Shown here: in pieces, positions 25,359 through 34,434 of the stretch
Numbering within the stretch: position 1 is the stretch's first letter
How the letters are laid out: every line of letters starts with the position of its first letter
From: Paenibacillus harenae DSM 16969
GTDB lineage: Bacteria; Bacillota; Bacilli; Paenibacillales; Paenibacillaceae
Reading direction: 5' to 3'
Assembly (NCBI RefSeq): GCF_000422465.1
Contig: NZ_KE383842.1
Span: 703,845 to 767,844, forward strand
Length of the DNA: 64,000 bases
Made by a program: the position numbers and the translations under genes
The notes under the pieces: generated by a model
What the model was told of the DNA's origin: nothing
The model's input: only the letters and a program-made list of their open reading frames with translations
Databases searched by the model: none

Positions 25359-25373
25359 TGTGCATCGTGCACA
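25359..25373 (+). other. perfect inverted repeat before xerD
   Basis: TGTGCA-TCG-TGCACA lies just after the DUF4227 stop, about 90 bases before xerD. It is operator-like but no promoter is evident beside it. Confidence 0.25.
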
Positions 25374-25464
25374 GATTCGATAAGCAAGCAGGAATTGGAT
25401 GCTTCCTTGTGGAATCTTGTAGAAAATACGGAGCAGGCATGTGCCGAATTTGAAAGGAACAATC

Positions 25465-26355
25465 ATGAAAGCCCATTTGAAGCAGTACCTTTATTATTTA
25501 CAAACGGAGCGCAGACTCTCAGCGAATTCCCTGTCATCCTATGAACGTGATTTGCTTCGATTTATCGCGTATGCAGAACAGAAGGGATTTACGGAGCCGG
25601 CGGATGTTCAAAGACATCATCTTTCGGCTTATTTGCTGCTTCTGAAGGAAGACGGCAGGAAGGCGGCGACATTGTCCCGTCATATCGTTTCGTTGCGCGC
25701 TTTTTTTCACTACTTGGCGCTTAATGGCATTCTGATCCAAAATCCGGCGTTGTTTATGGAAGCCCCTAAGCAGGAGAAGAAACCTCCGAATGTGTTAACG
25801 GTTGCTGAGACAAGCCTTCTGCTTGAGACACCCAGCAGTGTCAGCGCAGCCGGCAAACGGGACAAAGCGATGCTTGAGCTCATCTATGCGGCGGGAATTC
25901 GCGTATCTGAGCTCGTGGCGCTTAATATGGAGAATATCAACCTGCAGCTCGGTTTTATTCATTGCATCGGAACCGGTTTAAAGGAAAGGATCGTGCCGTT
26001 CGGCTCGTTGGCGCAGCTCGCATTGACGGATTATATACAAAACGGCAGAGATGCGCTTCTTACTTCAAGGGAATCGGAGTCCGCGGTTTTTCTGAACCAT
26101 CTCGGCACGCGGTTGACACGGCAAGGCTTTTGGAAGACGATAAAGAAATATGCGAAAGAAGCCGGAATCGTGGCGGACATTACACCGCACACGCTCAGGC
26201 ATTCCGTAGCCTCTCATTTGCTGGAAAACGGAGCGGATGTTCGTGCAGTACAGGAACTGCTGGGACATGCGGATATTTCAACGACGCTTAAATATACGCA
26301 GCTGCCGAAGACGCGTATGAGAGAGGTATACAGCAGCGCGCACCCGCGCGCTTAA
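25465..26355 (+). CDS. xerD: site-specific tyrosine recombinase XerD
   Basis: XerD with XerC resolves chromosome dimers at dif. The 296-residue product has the SAM-like core-binding domain (1-100) and catalytic residues Arg in AAGIRVSEL, the HTLRHSVASHL His-x-x-Arg, the HxxL-type GHADISTT and the nucleophile Tyr in LKYTQL. I chose ATG 25465 after GAAAGGAA; the longer frame from 25441 lacks a ribosome site. Its neighbours (fur and DUF4227 before, deoB after) identify it as XerD rather than XerC. Confidence 0.94.
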   Translation: MKAHLKQYLYYLQTERRLSANSLSSYERDLLRFIAYAEQKGFTEPADVQRHHLSAYLLLLKEDGRKAATLSRHIVSLRAFFHYLALNGILIQNPALFMEAPKQEKKPPNVLTVAETSLLLETPSSVSAAGKRDKAMLELIYAAGIRVSELVALNMENINLQLGFIHCIGTGLKERIVPFGSLAQLALTDYIQNGRDALLTSRESESAVFLNHLGTRLTRQGFWKTIKKYAKEAGIVADITPHTLRHSVASHLLENGADVRAVQELLGHADISTTLKYTQLPKTRMREVYSSAHPRA

Positions 26356-26400
26356 TGGATTGCGGCTGCAAAGCGTTTAACAGAGAGAGGAGCCATACAT

Positions 26401-27579
26401 ATGAAATTTGACCGCATTGCAGTTATCGTACTGGACAGCGTCGGCATTGGAGAGCTGCCTGACGCAGAGGCTTTCGGCGACCTGGGGTCGCATACGCTCG
26501 GACATATTGCCGGCCGGGTGCCGGGATTGCAGCTGCCTCATCTAAGAAGATGGGGGTTAGACCGGATCGCCTCCATCTCCGATTGGGTTCCGGCGGAAGG
26601 AGCGGCTGCGGCGTATTACGGCAAGATGGCCGAGGTATCGGTCGGCAAGGATACGATGACCGGGCATTGGGAGCTGATGGGCCTTAAGATGACGGTTCCG
26701 TTTCAGACCTTCCCGGATGGCTTCCCTCCGGAGCTTATCGGTCCGTTCGAGGAACGGACGGGCAGGAAGGTGATCGGGAACAAGCCGGCTAGCGGGACGG
26801 AGATTTTGGATGAACTCGGCGAAGAGCAAATGAATAGCGGGTCCTGGATCGTCTATACTTCCGCAGATAGCGTATTCCAAATTGCGGCGCATGAGGAAGT
26901 GATTCCGCTGGAGGAGCTTTACCGCGCATGCGAAATCGCGAGGGAACTGACGATGGACGAGCGGTTCACGGTAGGCCGGGTTATCGCGCGTCCGTATACG
27001 GGCAATCCCGGTTCCTTCAAGAGGACGCCCAATCGGCATGATTATGCCGTGAAGCCCCCTGAGCCTACGGTATTGAATGCGTTGAAGGTAGCCGGTTATG
27101 ATACAATAGCCATCGGCAAAATCAATGATATTTTCGACGGCGAGGGCATCTCGGCTTCAACGCCGACAAAGAGCAACGAGGACGGGATTTCCCGCACGAT
27201 CGAGCAGCTTAAGCAGCCTTTTAAAGGACTCTTGTTTACGAATCTCGTTGATTTCGACTCGTTGTACGGCCATCGCAGGGATCCCGAAGGCTATGCAGCC
27301 GCGTTGGAGGAGTTTGATCGGGCGGTGCCTGAGCTTGAGAGCCAGCTTGGCGAACGAGATTTGCTGGTCGTGACGGCTGACCACGGCAATGATCCCGTTC
27401 ATCCGGGCACGGACCACACCCGCGAATATGTCCCCATTCTATTGTACAGTCCGGCGTTCAAGGAAACTGGGCCTTTATCCGATCGGTCTACCTTCTCCGA
27501 TTTGGGGGCTACGATAGCCGATAACTTTGGCGTGGATGCGCCGCCGAACGGGACGAGCTTCCTGGACCAACTGAAATGA
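26401..27579 (+). CDS. deoB: phosphopentomutase
   Basis: DeoB (Drm) interconverts ribose 1-phosphate and ribose 5-phosphate, and the deoxy forms, feeding nucleoside sugars into central metabolism. The 392-residue product is an alkaline-phosphatase-superfamily enzyme with [12 protein letters not shown] near the N-terminus, the metal-site Thr in KDTMTGHWE, and VTADHGNDP and [10 protein letters not shown] for metal binding. ATG 26401 follows AGAGGAG. It leads deoB-punA, with pdp downstream. Confidence 0.96.
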   Translation: MKFDRIAVIVLDSVGIGELPDAEAFGDLGSHTLGHIAGRVPGLQLPHLRRWGLDRIASISDWVPAEGAAAAYYGKMAEVSVGKDTMTGHWELMGLKMTVPFQTFPDGFPPELIGPFEERTGRKVIGNKPASGTEILDELGEEQMNSGSWIVYTSADSVFQIAAHEEVIPLEELYRACEIARELTMDERFTVGRVIARPYTGNPGSFKRTPNRHDYAVKPPEPTVLNALKVAGYDTIAIGKINDIFDGEGISASTPTKSNEDGISRTIEQLKQPFKGLLFTNLVDFDSLYGHRRDPEGYAAALEEFDRAVPELESQLGERDLLVVTADHGNDPVHPGTDHTREYVPILLYSPAFKETGPLSDRSTFSDLGATIADNFGVDAPPNGTSFLDQLK

Positions 27580-27643
27580 TTCATATATAGGTTTCAAAAC
27601 AGGTTTGCTTACCTAAACCATTGCAACCATTGAGGAGGAAACA

Positions 27644-28486
27644 ATGATGAACGAAATAACAGCGGCCGGCCTTACTTCGGCCAACATCAAGGAAGCGGCG
27701 CAATACATTGCGAAGCAAACGGATCAAAAACCGTCAATCGGGCTTATTATGGGCTCCGGACTCGGCGTGCTTGGCGATTATTTGGAAAATGCGGTAACGA
27801 TTCCATATCATGACATTCCGCATTTTCCGATTTCAACGGTTGAAGGACACGCGGGCGAGCTTCTTATCGGAACGCTGTCCGGCCAGACGGTGCTGCTTAT
27901 GCGCGGCCGGTTTCATATGTACGAAGGCTACGGTCCGGAATTAACGGCCTTTCCTGTTCGGGTGATGAAGGCGCTTGGCGTCAAGTCGCTGCTTGTCACG
28001 AATGCGGCGGGAGGCGTAAATACCGATTTTGAGGCCGGGAATCTGATGCTGATATCCGATCATCTTAATATGACCGGTAAAAACCCGCTGATCGGACCGA
28101 ATGACGACGAGTTGGGCGTTCGTTTCCCCGACATGTCCGAAGCCTACAGCAAGCGCCTCCGCGGAGTTGCCAAGGGGATTGCCGCTAGTCAAGGCATCAC
28201 CCTGAGGGAGGGCGTCTATGCGGGCCTTCTCGGTCCGACGTACGAAACCCCTGCCGAAATTCGCATGCTGCGCGTACTTGGCGCTGATGCTGTCGGAATG
28301 TCGACTGTTGCCGAGGTCATCGCAGCGCGCCATTCGGGGATCGAAGTTGTTGGAATATCTTGTATAAGCAATATGGCCGCGGGTATTTTGGACCAGCCCT
28401 TGTCCCATGCGGAAGTTATGGAAACGACTGAAAGAGTCAAGTCCCAATTTTTGGGACTTGTTACCGCATTAATCGCGGCGATGTAA
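27644..28486 (+). CDS. punA: purine-nucleoside phosphorylase
   Basis: This trimeric-type PNP splits guanosine and inosine nucleosides with phosphate. The 280-residue product has MGSGLG at the phosphate site, HFPISTVEGHAGELLIG, RGRFHMYEGY, TNAAGGVN and GLLGPTYETPAEIRMLR, and the Asn in ISCISNMAAGI. ATG 27644 (or 27647) follows GAGGAGG. A perfect ten-pair hairpin lies within its last codons at 28438-28460. It acts with deoB upstream and pdp downstream. Confidence 0.96.
   Translation: MMNEITAAGLTSANIKEAAQYIAKQTDQKPSIGLIMGSGLGVLGDYLENAVTIPYHDIPHFPISTVEGHAGELLIGTLSGQTVLLMRGRFHMYEGYGPELTAFPVRVMKALGVKSLLVTNAAGGVNTDFEAGNLMLISDHLNMTGKNPLIGPNDDELGVRFPDMSEAYSKRLRGVAKGIAASQGITLREGVYAGLLGPTYETPAEIRMLRVLGADAVGMSTVAEVIAARHSGIEVVGISCISNMAAGILDQPLSHAEVMETTERVKSQFLGLVTALIAAM
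28438..28460 (+). other. perfect hairpin inside the 3' end of punA
   Basis: CAAGTCCCAA (28438-28447) and TTGGGACTTG (28451-28460) form a ten-pair stem with a TTT loop, within the codons for VKSQFLGLV. No T run follows directly. It ends 26 bases before the punA stop and could protect the 3' end or reduce read-through into spo0E-like/pdp. Confidence 0.4.
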
Positions 28487-28596
28487 GCTTCTCTGTAACA
28501 CAATTGTAACAATTTCGTCGACTCATTATGACAGTGTTTTTTTTATGATTCGTCGTATAATGTCCATGATCAAAGAAAGATGGAGTGGACGAAAAA

Positions 28597-28767
28597 ATGG
28601 ACAAGCAATTACTCGTACAAATGGAGCATCTGCGCGATAAAATGGTGGAAACTGCCATATTGAAGCAGAGCCTTCTGCATCGCGACGTGATTTCGTTAAG
28701 CCAATCGCTGGACAAGATCATCGTGCAGGTGCAAGAAGAGCGCCGCTTGCTATCGCAGGCCAATTAA
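28597..28767 (+). CDS. Spo0E-like aspartyl-phosphate phosphatase
   Basis: The 56-residue product is a two-helix protein carrying the Spo0E-family signature SQSLDKII near residues 38-45. Spo0E-type phosphatases remove phosphate from Spo0A and restrain sporulation. I chose ATG 28597, 11 bases after GGAG; GTG 28585 in frame adds four residues. TATAAT lies at 28556-28561 in the 110-bp gap, suggesting a promoter of its own, though the -35 is poor. It sits between punA and pdp, an unexpected place, 25 bases before pdp. Confidence 0.85.
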   Translation: MDKQLLVQMEHLRDKMVETAILKQSLLHRDVISLSQSLDKIIVQVQEERRLLSQAN

Positions 28768-28792
28768 AGGCGCGGCACATAAGGAGGAACAT

Positions 28793-30124
28793 ATGCGGTC
28801 GGTAGATCTTATTCAGAAGAAGAGAGACGGCGGCGAGCTGACCGCTTCGGAATTAACGTATTTAATCGACGGTTATTCGCGAGGCGATATTCCGGATTAC
28901 CAGCTTTCAGCCTGGGCCATGGCTGTTTTTTTTCGCGGGATGACCCCGGGAGAGACTGCGGCTCTTACCCTTGCGATGGCGAATTCAGGAGATCAGGTGG
29001 ATCTCGGCCCGATTAGCGGAATAAAGGTCGATAAACATAGTACTGGCGGCGTCGGCGATAAGACGACGCTTATTATTGCGCCGTTAGTTGCGTCGGTAGG
29101 CGTTCCGGTAGCCAAAATGTCCGGCAGAGGCTTGGGGCATACCGGCGGCACGATTGATAAGCTGGAGTCCATCGAAGGCTTCCGAACCGAGCTGTCCCGC
29201 GAGCGATTTATGAACCAAGTGAATGAAATCGGATTATCGGTCATCGGCCAAAGCGGCAATCTGGCACCTGCGGATAAGAAGCTGTATGCGCTAAGGGATG
29301 TAACGGCCACGGTTGAATCGATCCCGCTGATCGCCAGCTCCGTCATGAGCAAGAAGATCGCATCCGGAGCGGATGCAATCGTGCTCGATGTGAAAACGGG
29401 AAGCGGCGCTTTTATGAAGACGTTGGAGCAATCCGAGCAGCTGGCGAAGGCGATGGTGGACATCGGTACGGAGGTTGGACGCAAGACGGCGGCCGTGATC
29501 AGCGACATGGACCAACCGCTAGGTTTCGCGATCGGCAATGCGCTTGAAGTTCAGGAATCGATTGAGACGCTTAAAGGAAACGGGCCTAAGGATTTGACGG
29601 AGCTCTGTTTAACTTTAGGAGCGCATATGGTAGTGCTCGGCGGCAAATCGGCTTCTGTCGAGGAAGCGAAGGAGCTGCTGCGCGGCCAGATCCATAACGG
29701 CGAAGCGTTCGCGAAGTTCAAAGCCTTCGTTGCAGCCCAAGGCGGCGACGAATCAATAGCCGATGACACGTCGAAGCTTCCGCAGGCGGCGTCCGTCGTT
29801 GAAGTGACAGCGAAGAGCAGCGGATATGTTACCGCGATAGAAGCGGAACAGCTGGGGCTCGCGGCCATGCTTCTCGGAGCAGGAAGGGCAACGAAGGATG
29901 CGGCTATTGATTACGCGGTTGGGGTTACGCTCCGCAAGAAGGTCGGTGATCCGGTAGAAGCGGGTGACGCGCTCGCGCTTCTGCATGTCCGCGAGGCGCA
30001 AGATGCCGCGAATGAGGTAGCGGATCGCGTGCTCGGAGCGTTTACTCTAAGCGCTGAGAAACCGGAGGAACGTCCTCTATTGCTGTCGGTCGTAACTGCC
30101 TCCGGCATTTCGAGATACGTCTAA
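28793..30124 (+). CDS. pdp: pyrimidine-nucleoside phosphorylase
   Basis: Pdp phosphorolyses uridine, thymidine and deoxyuridine. The 443-residue product belongs to the thymidine phosphorylase family: [17 protein letters not shown] for phosphate binding near residues 80-95, [19 protein letters not shown], and a C-terminal domain ending [22 protein letters not shown] 28793 follows AAGGAGGA. With deoB and punA it completes nucleoside salvage. Confidence 0.95.
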   Translation: MRSVDLIQKKRDGGELTASELTYLIDGYSRGDIPDYQLSAWAMAVFFRGMTPGETAALTLAMANSGDQVDLGPISGIKVDKHSTGGVGDKTTLIIAPLVASVGVPVAKMSGRGLGHTGGTIDKLESIEGFRTELSRERFMNQVNEIGLSVIGQSGNLAPADKKLYALRDVTATVESIPLIASSVMSKKIASGADAIVLDVKTGSGAFMKTLEQSEQLAKAMVDIGTEVGRKTAAVISDMDQPLGFAIGNALEVQESIETLKGNGPKDLTELCLTLGAHMVVLGGKSASVEEAKELLRGQIHNGEAFAKFKAFVAAQGGDESIADDTSKLPQAASVVEVTAKSSGYVTAIEAEQLGLAAMLLGAGRATKDAAIDYAVGVTLRKKVGDPVEAGDALALLHVREAQDAANEVADRVLGAFTLSAEKPEERPLLLSVVTASGISRYV

Positions 30125-30165
30125 CCCGATTGCTTTTATGAAGATAATGAAGATAATGAAGGGCA

Positions 30166-30199
30166 TGATCCGTTCCGAAATTTCGGGACGGATTTTTTT
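30166..30199 (+). terminator. intrinsic terminator after pdp
   Basis: ATCCGTTCCGAAA (30168-30180) pairs with TTTCGGGACGGAT (30181-30193) with one G-T pair, followed by seven T. A short tandem AAGATAATG repeat precedes it. Confidence 0.85.
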
Positions 30200-30290
30200 G
30201 CGTGCGGCGAATGGAATAAATTTCTTCTAACAGGTCAACACTGAAAAGGAAAATATAACCGAATTGTGTAACTTTCAGGAGGAGATACAG

Positions 30291-31481
30291 TTGAAAAATC
30301 GTTCTATCAAGCTATGTATACTTACTCTCGTATTCGCCCTTGCGCTGCCTGCAACGGCGTTTGCTGCTGTCGAGCCGACGCCTGCGCCGGCAAATCAGGC
30401 TCCAGCCGCCCAATTGGCGCCATCGGCTCTCTCAGCGATATTGATGGATGCGGATTCCGGAACCGTCATCTATGAGAAAAACAGCCATGATAAGCTTCCA
30501 CCCGCAAGCATTACGAAAATTATGACGCTCCTGCTTATTATGGAGGCGCTCGACGACGGGAAGATCAAATGGACGGATAAGGTCCAAACGAGCGAATATG
30601 CGGCTTCAATGGGCGGTTCGCAAATCTTCCTGGAGCCTGGCGAGGAAATGTCGGTCGAGGATATGGTGAAAGGTATCGCGCTTGCTTCCGGCAATGACGC
30701 TTCCGTAGCGATGGCGGAGAAGCTTGCGGGCACCGAGCAGCAATTCGTGGCGATGATGAACGAGCGCGCACAGCAGCTGGGGATGAACGATACGCAATTC
30801 GCTAACCCGAACGGGTTGCCGGTAGCGAACCATTATTCTTCCGCCTATGATATTGCGATTATGTCCAAGGAGCTTCTGAAGCACTCTGAGGTTACGAAAT
30901 ATACGGGCTTGTATCAGGATTATTTGCGCAAAACGTCCGAGAAGCCTTTCTGGCTGGTGAATACGAATAAGCTGGTCCGCTTCTACAGCGGAGCAGACGG
31001 TCTTAAAACCGGCTTTACAAGCGAAGCGAAGTACTGCTTATCCGCAACGGCTAAGCGCGATAACATGCGTGTTATAGCCGTTGTCATGGGCGAGCCGAAT
31101 ACGAAGACCAGAAATGCGGAAGTATCGCAAATGTTCGACTATACATTCGCCCAATATATGAATCATCCGATCATCAAAGAGGGGGAGTCCATGGGGACCC
31201 TTCAAATTGAAAAAGGAACAGCTTCCGAGCTTCCGTTAGTGGCCAAGCATGCCTACAGCGTGCTTCTGAAAAAAGGGAGCTCGACGAAGGATATCCGCTA
31301 CGAGCTGAAGATCGACGGCGAGCTCAAAGCGCCGATTCAAATCGGCCAGCCGATCGGCAAGCTGGTTGTATACCAAGGAGATGCCGTGCTCAAGGAATTT
31401 GACGTGGATGCGCCGATCTCCATCGACCGCGCAGGCTGGTGGAAGCTGCTCAAGCGTTCATTCTCGGGACTGTTTACTTGA
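30291..31481 (+). CDS. dacF: D-alanyl-D-alanine carboxypeptidase DacF
   Basis: DacF is a low-molecular-weight penicillin-binding protein that trims peptidoglycan pentapeptides and is a forespore protein in B. subtilis. The 396-residue product has a signal peptide (hydrophobic about 7-24, ending near AFAA), SxxK in PASITKIM, SGN in LASGNDAS, KTG in GLKTGFT, and a C-terminal DacA-like domain with an amphipathic end. TTG 30291 follows AGGAGGAG by 5 bases; the frame upstream lacks a site. Its position before spoIIAA is the family-defining context. Confidence 0.95.
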   Translation: MKNRSIKLCILTLVFALALPATAFAAVEPTPAPANQAPAAQLAPSALSAILMDADSGTVIYEKNSHDKLPPASITKIMTLLLIMEALDDGKIKWTDKVQTSEYAASMGGSQIFLEPGEEMSVEDMVKGIALASGNDASVAMAEKLAGTEQQFVAMMNERAQQLGMNDTQFANPNGLPVANHYSSAYDIAIMSKELLKHSEVTKYTGLYQDYLRKTSEKPFWLVNTNKLVRFYSGADGLKTGFTSEAKYCLSATAKRDNMRVIAVVMGEPNTKTRNAEVSQMFDYTFAQYMNHPIIKEGESMGTLQIEKGTASELPLVAKHAYSVLLKKGSSTKDIRYELKIDGELKAPIQIGQPIGKLVVYQGDAVLKEFDVDAPISIDRAGWWKLLKRSFSGLFT

Positions 31482-31564
31482 CAGATAAAAGCTCACAAGC
31501 GGCATGCCGCTTCGGGCGCGTAATTTGTCAGCTGATAGCAGGTTGCTTCTAGTTTTGTCGGCAT

Positions 31565-31592
31565 GCAGGAATCCTTCTCCAATGTGGAGAAT
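31565..31592 (+). promoter_or_regulatory. sigma-H type promoter for the spoIIA operon
   Basis: GCAGGAATC at 31565-31573 matches eight of nine positions of RNAGGAWWW, and GGAGAAT at 31586-31592 matches RNNGAAT exactly, with a 12-base spacer. An inverted repeat TTCTCC-N5-GGAGAA (31575-31591) covers the spacer and -10. A weak Spo0A-box-like TGTCGGC lies at 31556-31562. B. subtilis spoIIA is transcribed by sigma-H with Spo0A, so this is the expected control. Confidence 0.65.
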
Positions 31593-31652
31593 TGCTAGTT
31601 CTATCTCGGCAAGTTTAGGTTTTGGAAAAAAACTAGAGGAGATGAACAGCTT

Positions 31653-32006
31653 ATGAGTCTGCAAGCAGAATTGGAGCACTACCGCAATGTGCTGATCGTC
31701 CGCCTTCGCGGCGAGCTAGATCATCATACGGCTGACGTCGTTCGCTACAAGATGGAGGAGGCCCTCCTCCGCGGAAGCAGCGATCATGTTATTCTCAGCC
31801 TGAAGGAATTGCAGTTTATGGACAGCTCCGGTCTCGGCGTCATACTGGGCAGATACAAGCAGGTGAAGAGCAAAGGCGGCAAGATGGTCGTCTGCGACGT
31901 GAATCCGAGCGTGTATCGCTTGTTCGAGCTTTCGGGGCTGTTCAAAATTTTGACGATTCACGAGAATGAACGTACCGCAATTTCCAGTTTGGAGGTGGTG
32001 TCATGA
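31653..32006 (+). CDS. spoIIAA: anti-anti-sigma factor SpoIIAA
   Basis: SpoIIAA frees sigma-F by binding SpoIIAB when dephosphorylated by SpoIIE. The 117-residue STAS protein has the phosphorylatable Ser in [13 protein letters not shown] near residue 57. ATG 31653 follows GAGGAGATG. It ends overlapping the spoIIAB start by four bases (ATGA), so stoichiometry is translationally coupled. Confidence 0.97.
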   Translation: MSLQAELEHYRNVLIVRLRGELDHHTADVVRYKMEEALLRGSSDHVILSLKELQFMDSSGLGVILGRYKQVKSKGGKMVVCDVNPSVYRLFELSGLFKILTIHENERTAISSLEVVS

Positions 32007-32449
32007 ATGGAACGAACGAGATGACGCTTTCCTTCAGCGCCCGCTCGGAGAATGAAGCCTTCGCACGTATTGCGGTCGCTGCATTTGTGTCGCAGCTTGA
32101 TCCGACGCTGGAGGAGCTGAACGATTTGAAGACGGCCGTGTCCGAAGCGGTGACGAACGCGATCATACACGGCTACGAAAGCGATTCTTCCTGCCAGGTG
32201 ACGATCGAGGCGAGGATCGAAGGCGATAGCGTCTCCATTGCGGTGCTGGATAACGGCCGCGGGATTGAAGATTTGGAGCTGGCCCGTCAGCCGCTGTATA
32301 CTTCAAAGCCGGAGCTGGAGCGTTCAGGGATGGGCTTTACCATTATGGAAAACTTTATGGACCATTTCGAGGTGTCGAGTAGAGTAGACGGGGGAACCCG
32401 CGTAGAGATGATGAAACGAATCGAATCGAAAAAAGCGCTCTACAATTAG
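32003..32449 (+). CDS. spoIIAB: anti-sigma-F factor and kinase SpoIIAB
   Basis: SpoIIAB binds sigma-F and phosphorylates SpoIIAA. The 148-residue GHKL-ATPase shows the N-box [12 protein letters not shown]1 DNGRGI and G2 SGMGFTIM. The ATG at 32003 has GGAGG inside spoIIAA. It is followed by sigF after a short 19-base gap. Confidence 0.97.
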   Translation: MNGTNEMTLSFSARSENEAFARIAVAAFVSQLDPTLEELNDLKTAVSEAVTNAIIHGYESDSSCQVTIEARIEGDSVSIAVLDNGRGIEDLELARQPLYTSKPELERSGMGFTIMENFMDHFEVSSRVDGGTRVEMMKRIESKKALYN

Positions 32450-32468
32450 CGCATAGGGGTTGAGCCTC

Positions 32469-33224
32469 ATGGATGTCAATCTGAAGCAGTCGGCCCAGCC
32501 GTACCTGGATGATGCGGAAGTAAAGCGTTTAATCGCGTTAAGCCAATCCGGTGATACGCTTGCCAGAGACACGCTCGTTCAATGCAATATTCGGCTCGTT
32601 TGGTCTGTTGTTCAGCGATTCATCAATCGCGGTTATGAACCCGAGGATCTGTTCCAAATCGGTTGTATCGGATTGCTCAAATCAGTAGACAAATTCGATT
32701 TGTCCTATGATGTGAAATTTTCGACATATGCCGTACCGATGATCATTGGTGAAATCCAAAGGTTTTTGCGCGATGACGGAACGTTGAAGGTTAGCAGATC
32801 CCTCAAGGAAACGGCCAATAAGGTTCGTAAAATGAAGGATGAGCTATCGAAGACGTTGGGACGCTTGCCGACCATCAGCGAGGTTGCGGAGCGGCTCGGG
32901 ATTACGCCCGAGGATGTTGTCTTCGCCCAAGAAGCGAACAAGCCTCCGACTTCCATTCATGAAACCGTGTTTGAGAACGATGGCGACCCGATCACGCTGA
33001 TGGATCAAATAGCCGACGATTCGCAGGAAAAGTGGTTTGATAAGCTGGCGCTTGTCGAAGCGATCGAAGGTCTCAGCGAACGAGAACGTCTGATCGTGTA
33101 TTTGCGCTATTATCGAGATAAGACGCAATCTGAAGTGGCGAGCAGGCTTGGCATTTCGCAGGTTCAGGTATCACGGCTGGAGAAAAAAATATTGCAATCC
33201 ATCAAAGACCAAATCGCCCTTTAA
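32469..33224 (+). CDS. sigF: forespore sigma factor sigma-F
   Basis: Sigma-F is the first forespore-specific sigma factor. The 251-residue product has region 2 (DLFQIGCIGLLKSVDKFD, KFSTYAVPMIIGEIQRFLRD), region 3 and region 4 (LSERERLIVYLRYY, SEVASRLGISQVQVSRLEKK). I chose ATG 32469 with AGGGG about 9 bases upstream over TTG 32460. The stop codon sits in the loop of a terminator that separates sigF from spoVA. Confidence 0.97.
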   Translation: MDVNLKQSAQPYLDDAEVKRLIALSQSGDTLARDTLVQCNIRLVWSVVQRFINRGYEPEDLFQIGCIGLLKSVDKFDLSYDVKFSTYAVPMIIGEIQRFLRDDGTLKVSRSLKETANKVRKMKDELSKTLGRLPTISEVAERLGITPEDVVFAQEANKPPTSIHETVFENDGDPITLMDQIADDSQEKWFDKLALVEAIEGLSERERLIVYLRYYRDKTQSEVASRLGISQVQVSRLEKKILQSIKDQIAL

Positions 33225-33239
33225 GGCGGTTTGGTCTTT
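33206..33239 (+). terminator. intrinsic terminator at the sigF stop
   Basis: GACCAAATCGCC (33206-33217) pairs with GGCGGTTTGGTC (33224-33235) with one T-G pair, followed by four T and, six bases later, a TTTTTT run. Its 5' arm is the last sigF codons. Confidence 0.75.
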
Positions 33240-33286
33240 TCCGTTTTTTACCTAGTATTGCATGAGTATCCGAAACGTCCTTATCT

Positions 33287-33293
33287 CATACTA
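33287..33293 (+). promoter_or_regulatory. candidate sigma-G -10 for spoVA
   Basis: CATACTA at 33287-33293 fits the sigma-G -10 pattern CATnnTA, 45 bases before spoVAA. No -35 at the usual 17-18 bases is convincing; GCATG at 33260-33264 is too far. spoVA genes are sigma-G dependent in B. subtilis, which motivates the call. Confidence 0.3.
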
Positions 33294-33337
33294 AATGGGA
33301 AACAATCACCAAAGCTGAAGCAGAAAGGAAGTGACGC

Positions 33338-33988
33338 ATGGAAGTCTCCAAACCATCTGTCCTCTATCTGCGCCTTAAGAAAAGGATATACATCAAGCCG
33401 GATCAACCTGTCACGTTGGGACAGGCCGCCCGCTTGCTTGCTTCCGGCAATATACTCGAGAAGAGGCTAAGGGAGCTTGTGCTTTATAAGCATAATAAGG
33501 CTGACGGAAACCGGGTCGTCATTGACCTGCTGCAGATCGTGAAGCAAATCAGAGAGCTAAACCCGGATCTGGTGATTGAAGCCTACGGCGATCCTCAGGT
33601 GCTTGTAATGGTCGCGGAGAAGCCGGTCAAACCGAGAATTCCCGTGCTCATAGTGGCCTGGCTGCTGCTGTTTTTCGGGGCGGGGCTCGCCATTATGAAC
33701 TTCCATACCGATGTCAGCATGAAAGAAGTTCATATCCGGATCGTAGAGCTTATAACAGGAGAACGCACGGATCATCCGTTATGGTTTCAAATCCCGTATT
33801 CATTGGGGATTGGGCTGGGCATGGCGTTGTTCTTCAATCACTTGTTCCGCAAACGTTTCAATGAAGAGCCGAATCCGCTGGAGGTGGAGCTCTATATGTA
33901 TCAAGAAAATGTGAACGCCTATGTCATTGCCGATGAAATGCGCAAAAAAGCGGAATACGACCAGACGAATGGGAAGCGCGATGATTAG
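33338..33988 (+). CDS. spoVAA: stage V sporulation protein AA
   Basis: The 216-residue product has a soluble N-terminal half resembling SpoVAA (KRIYIKPDQPVTLGQAARLL) and two membrane segments (about 101-123 and 148-168). SpoVA proteins import dipicolinic acid into the spore core and release it at germination; AA and AB are less understood than C, D and E. ATG 33338 follows AAAGGAAG. It overlaps spoVAB by 8 bases. Confidence 0.92.
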   Translation: MEVSKPSVLYLRLKKRIYIKPDQPVTLGQAARLLASGNILEKRLRELVLYKHNKADGNRVVIDLLQIVKQIRELNPDLVIEAYGDPQVLVMVAEKPVKPRIPVLIVAWLLLFFGAGLAIMNFHTDVSMKEVHIRIVELITGERTDHPLWFQIPYSLGIGLGMALFFNHLFRKRFNEEPNPLEVELYMYQENVNAYVIADEMRKKAEYDQTNGKRDD

Positions 33989-34409
33989 CTGGGCCTCTAA
34001 TTTGTTTGTGGCTGTTATCGGTTTGGCGGGCGGACTCGCGGTAGGCAGCGGACTGGTGGCTCTTCTGATTGTGCTGGACCTCATTCCGAGGCTGGCTCAA
34101 ATCGCCAACGGCTACCGGCTGTCCTTCTGGTTCGAGTCGGCCGTCATTTGTGGTTCGCTTTATTGGACTTTTGCCGATTTTATGGACTGGAAACTAAGGC
34201 TTCCGTCAAACTGGTTTCTTAGCGGAGCGGGCCTCATTGACGGGATGTTTGTCGGAATGCTCGCCGCCGCTTTGACCGAAGTGATGAATGTGCTGCCGAT
34301 TTTGGCCAAACGGATGAATCTGTCGGATTATATGCTGGCGCTTGTGATGGCGATGATGCTCGGCAAAACGGCGGGCTCGTTGTTTGATTGGCTTTGGTTT
34401 CAATGGTAG
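33981..34409 (+). CDS. spoVAB: stage V sporulation protein AB
   Basis: The 142-residue integral membrane protein has about four hydrophobic segments (7-31, 48-66, 78-105, 116-138). Position after spoVAA and overall character match SpoVAB. I chose ATG 33981, overlapping the spoVAA stop, with GGGAAG upstream; the frame upstream to 33921 overlaps spoVAA heavily. Confidence 0.9.
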   Translation: MISWASNLFVAVIGLAGGLAVGSGLVALLIVLDLIPRLAQIANGYRLSFWFESAVICGSLYWTFADFMDWKLRLPSNWFLSGAGLIDGMFVGMLAAALTEVMNVLPILAKRMNLSDYMLALVMAMMLGKTAGSLFDWLWFQW

Positions 34410-34434
34410 CACTTAATGAACGAGGTGATAGGAC

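Noticed and set aside
25326..25544. 72-codon frame between DUF4227 and xerD
   Set aside because: It overlaps both genes in another frame, has no ribosome site, and its middle looks like random translation.
30245..30264. Sigma-H-like elements before dacF (AAAGGAAAA and ACCGAAT)
   Set aside because: Both elements look right but are only four bases apart, far from the 11-12 needed.
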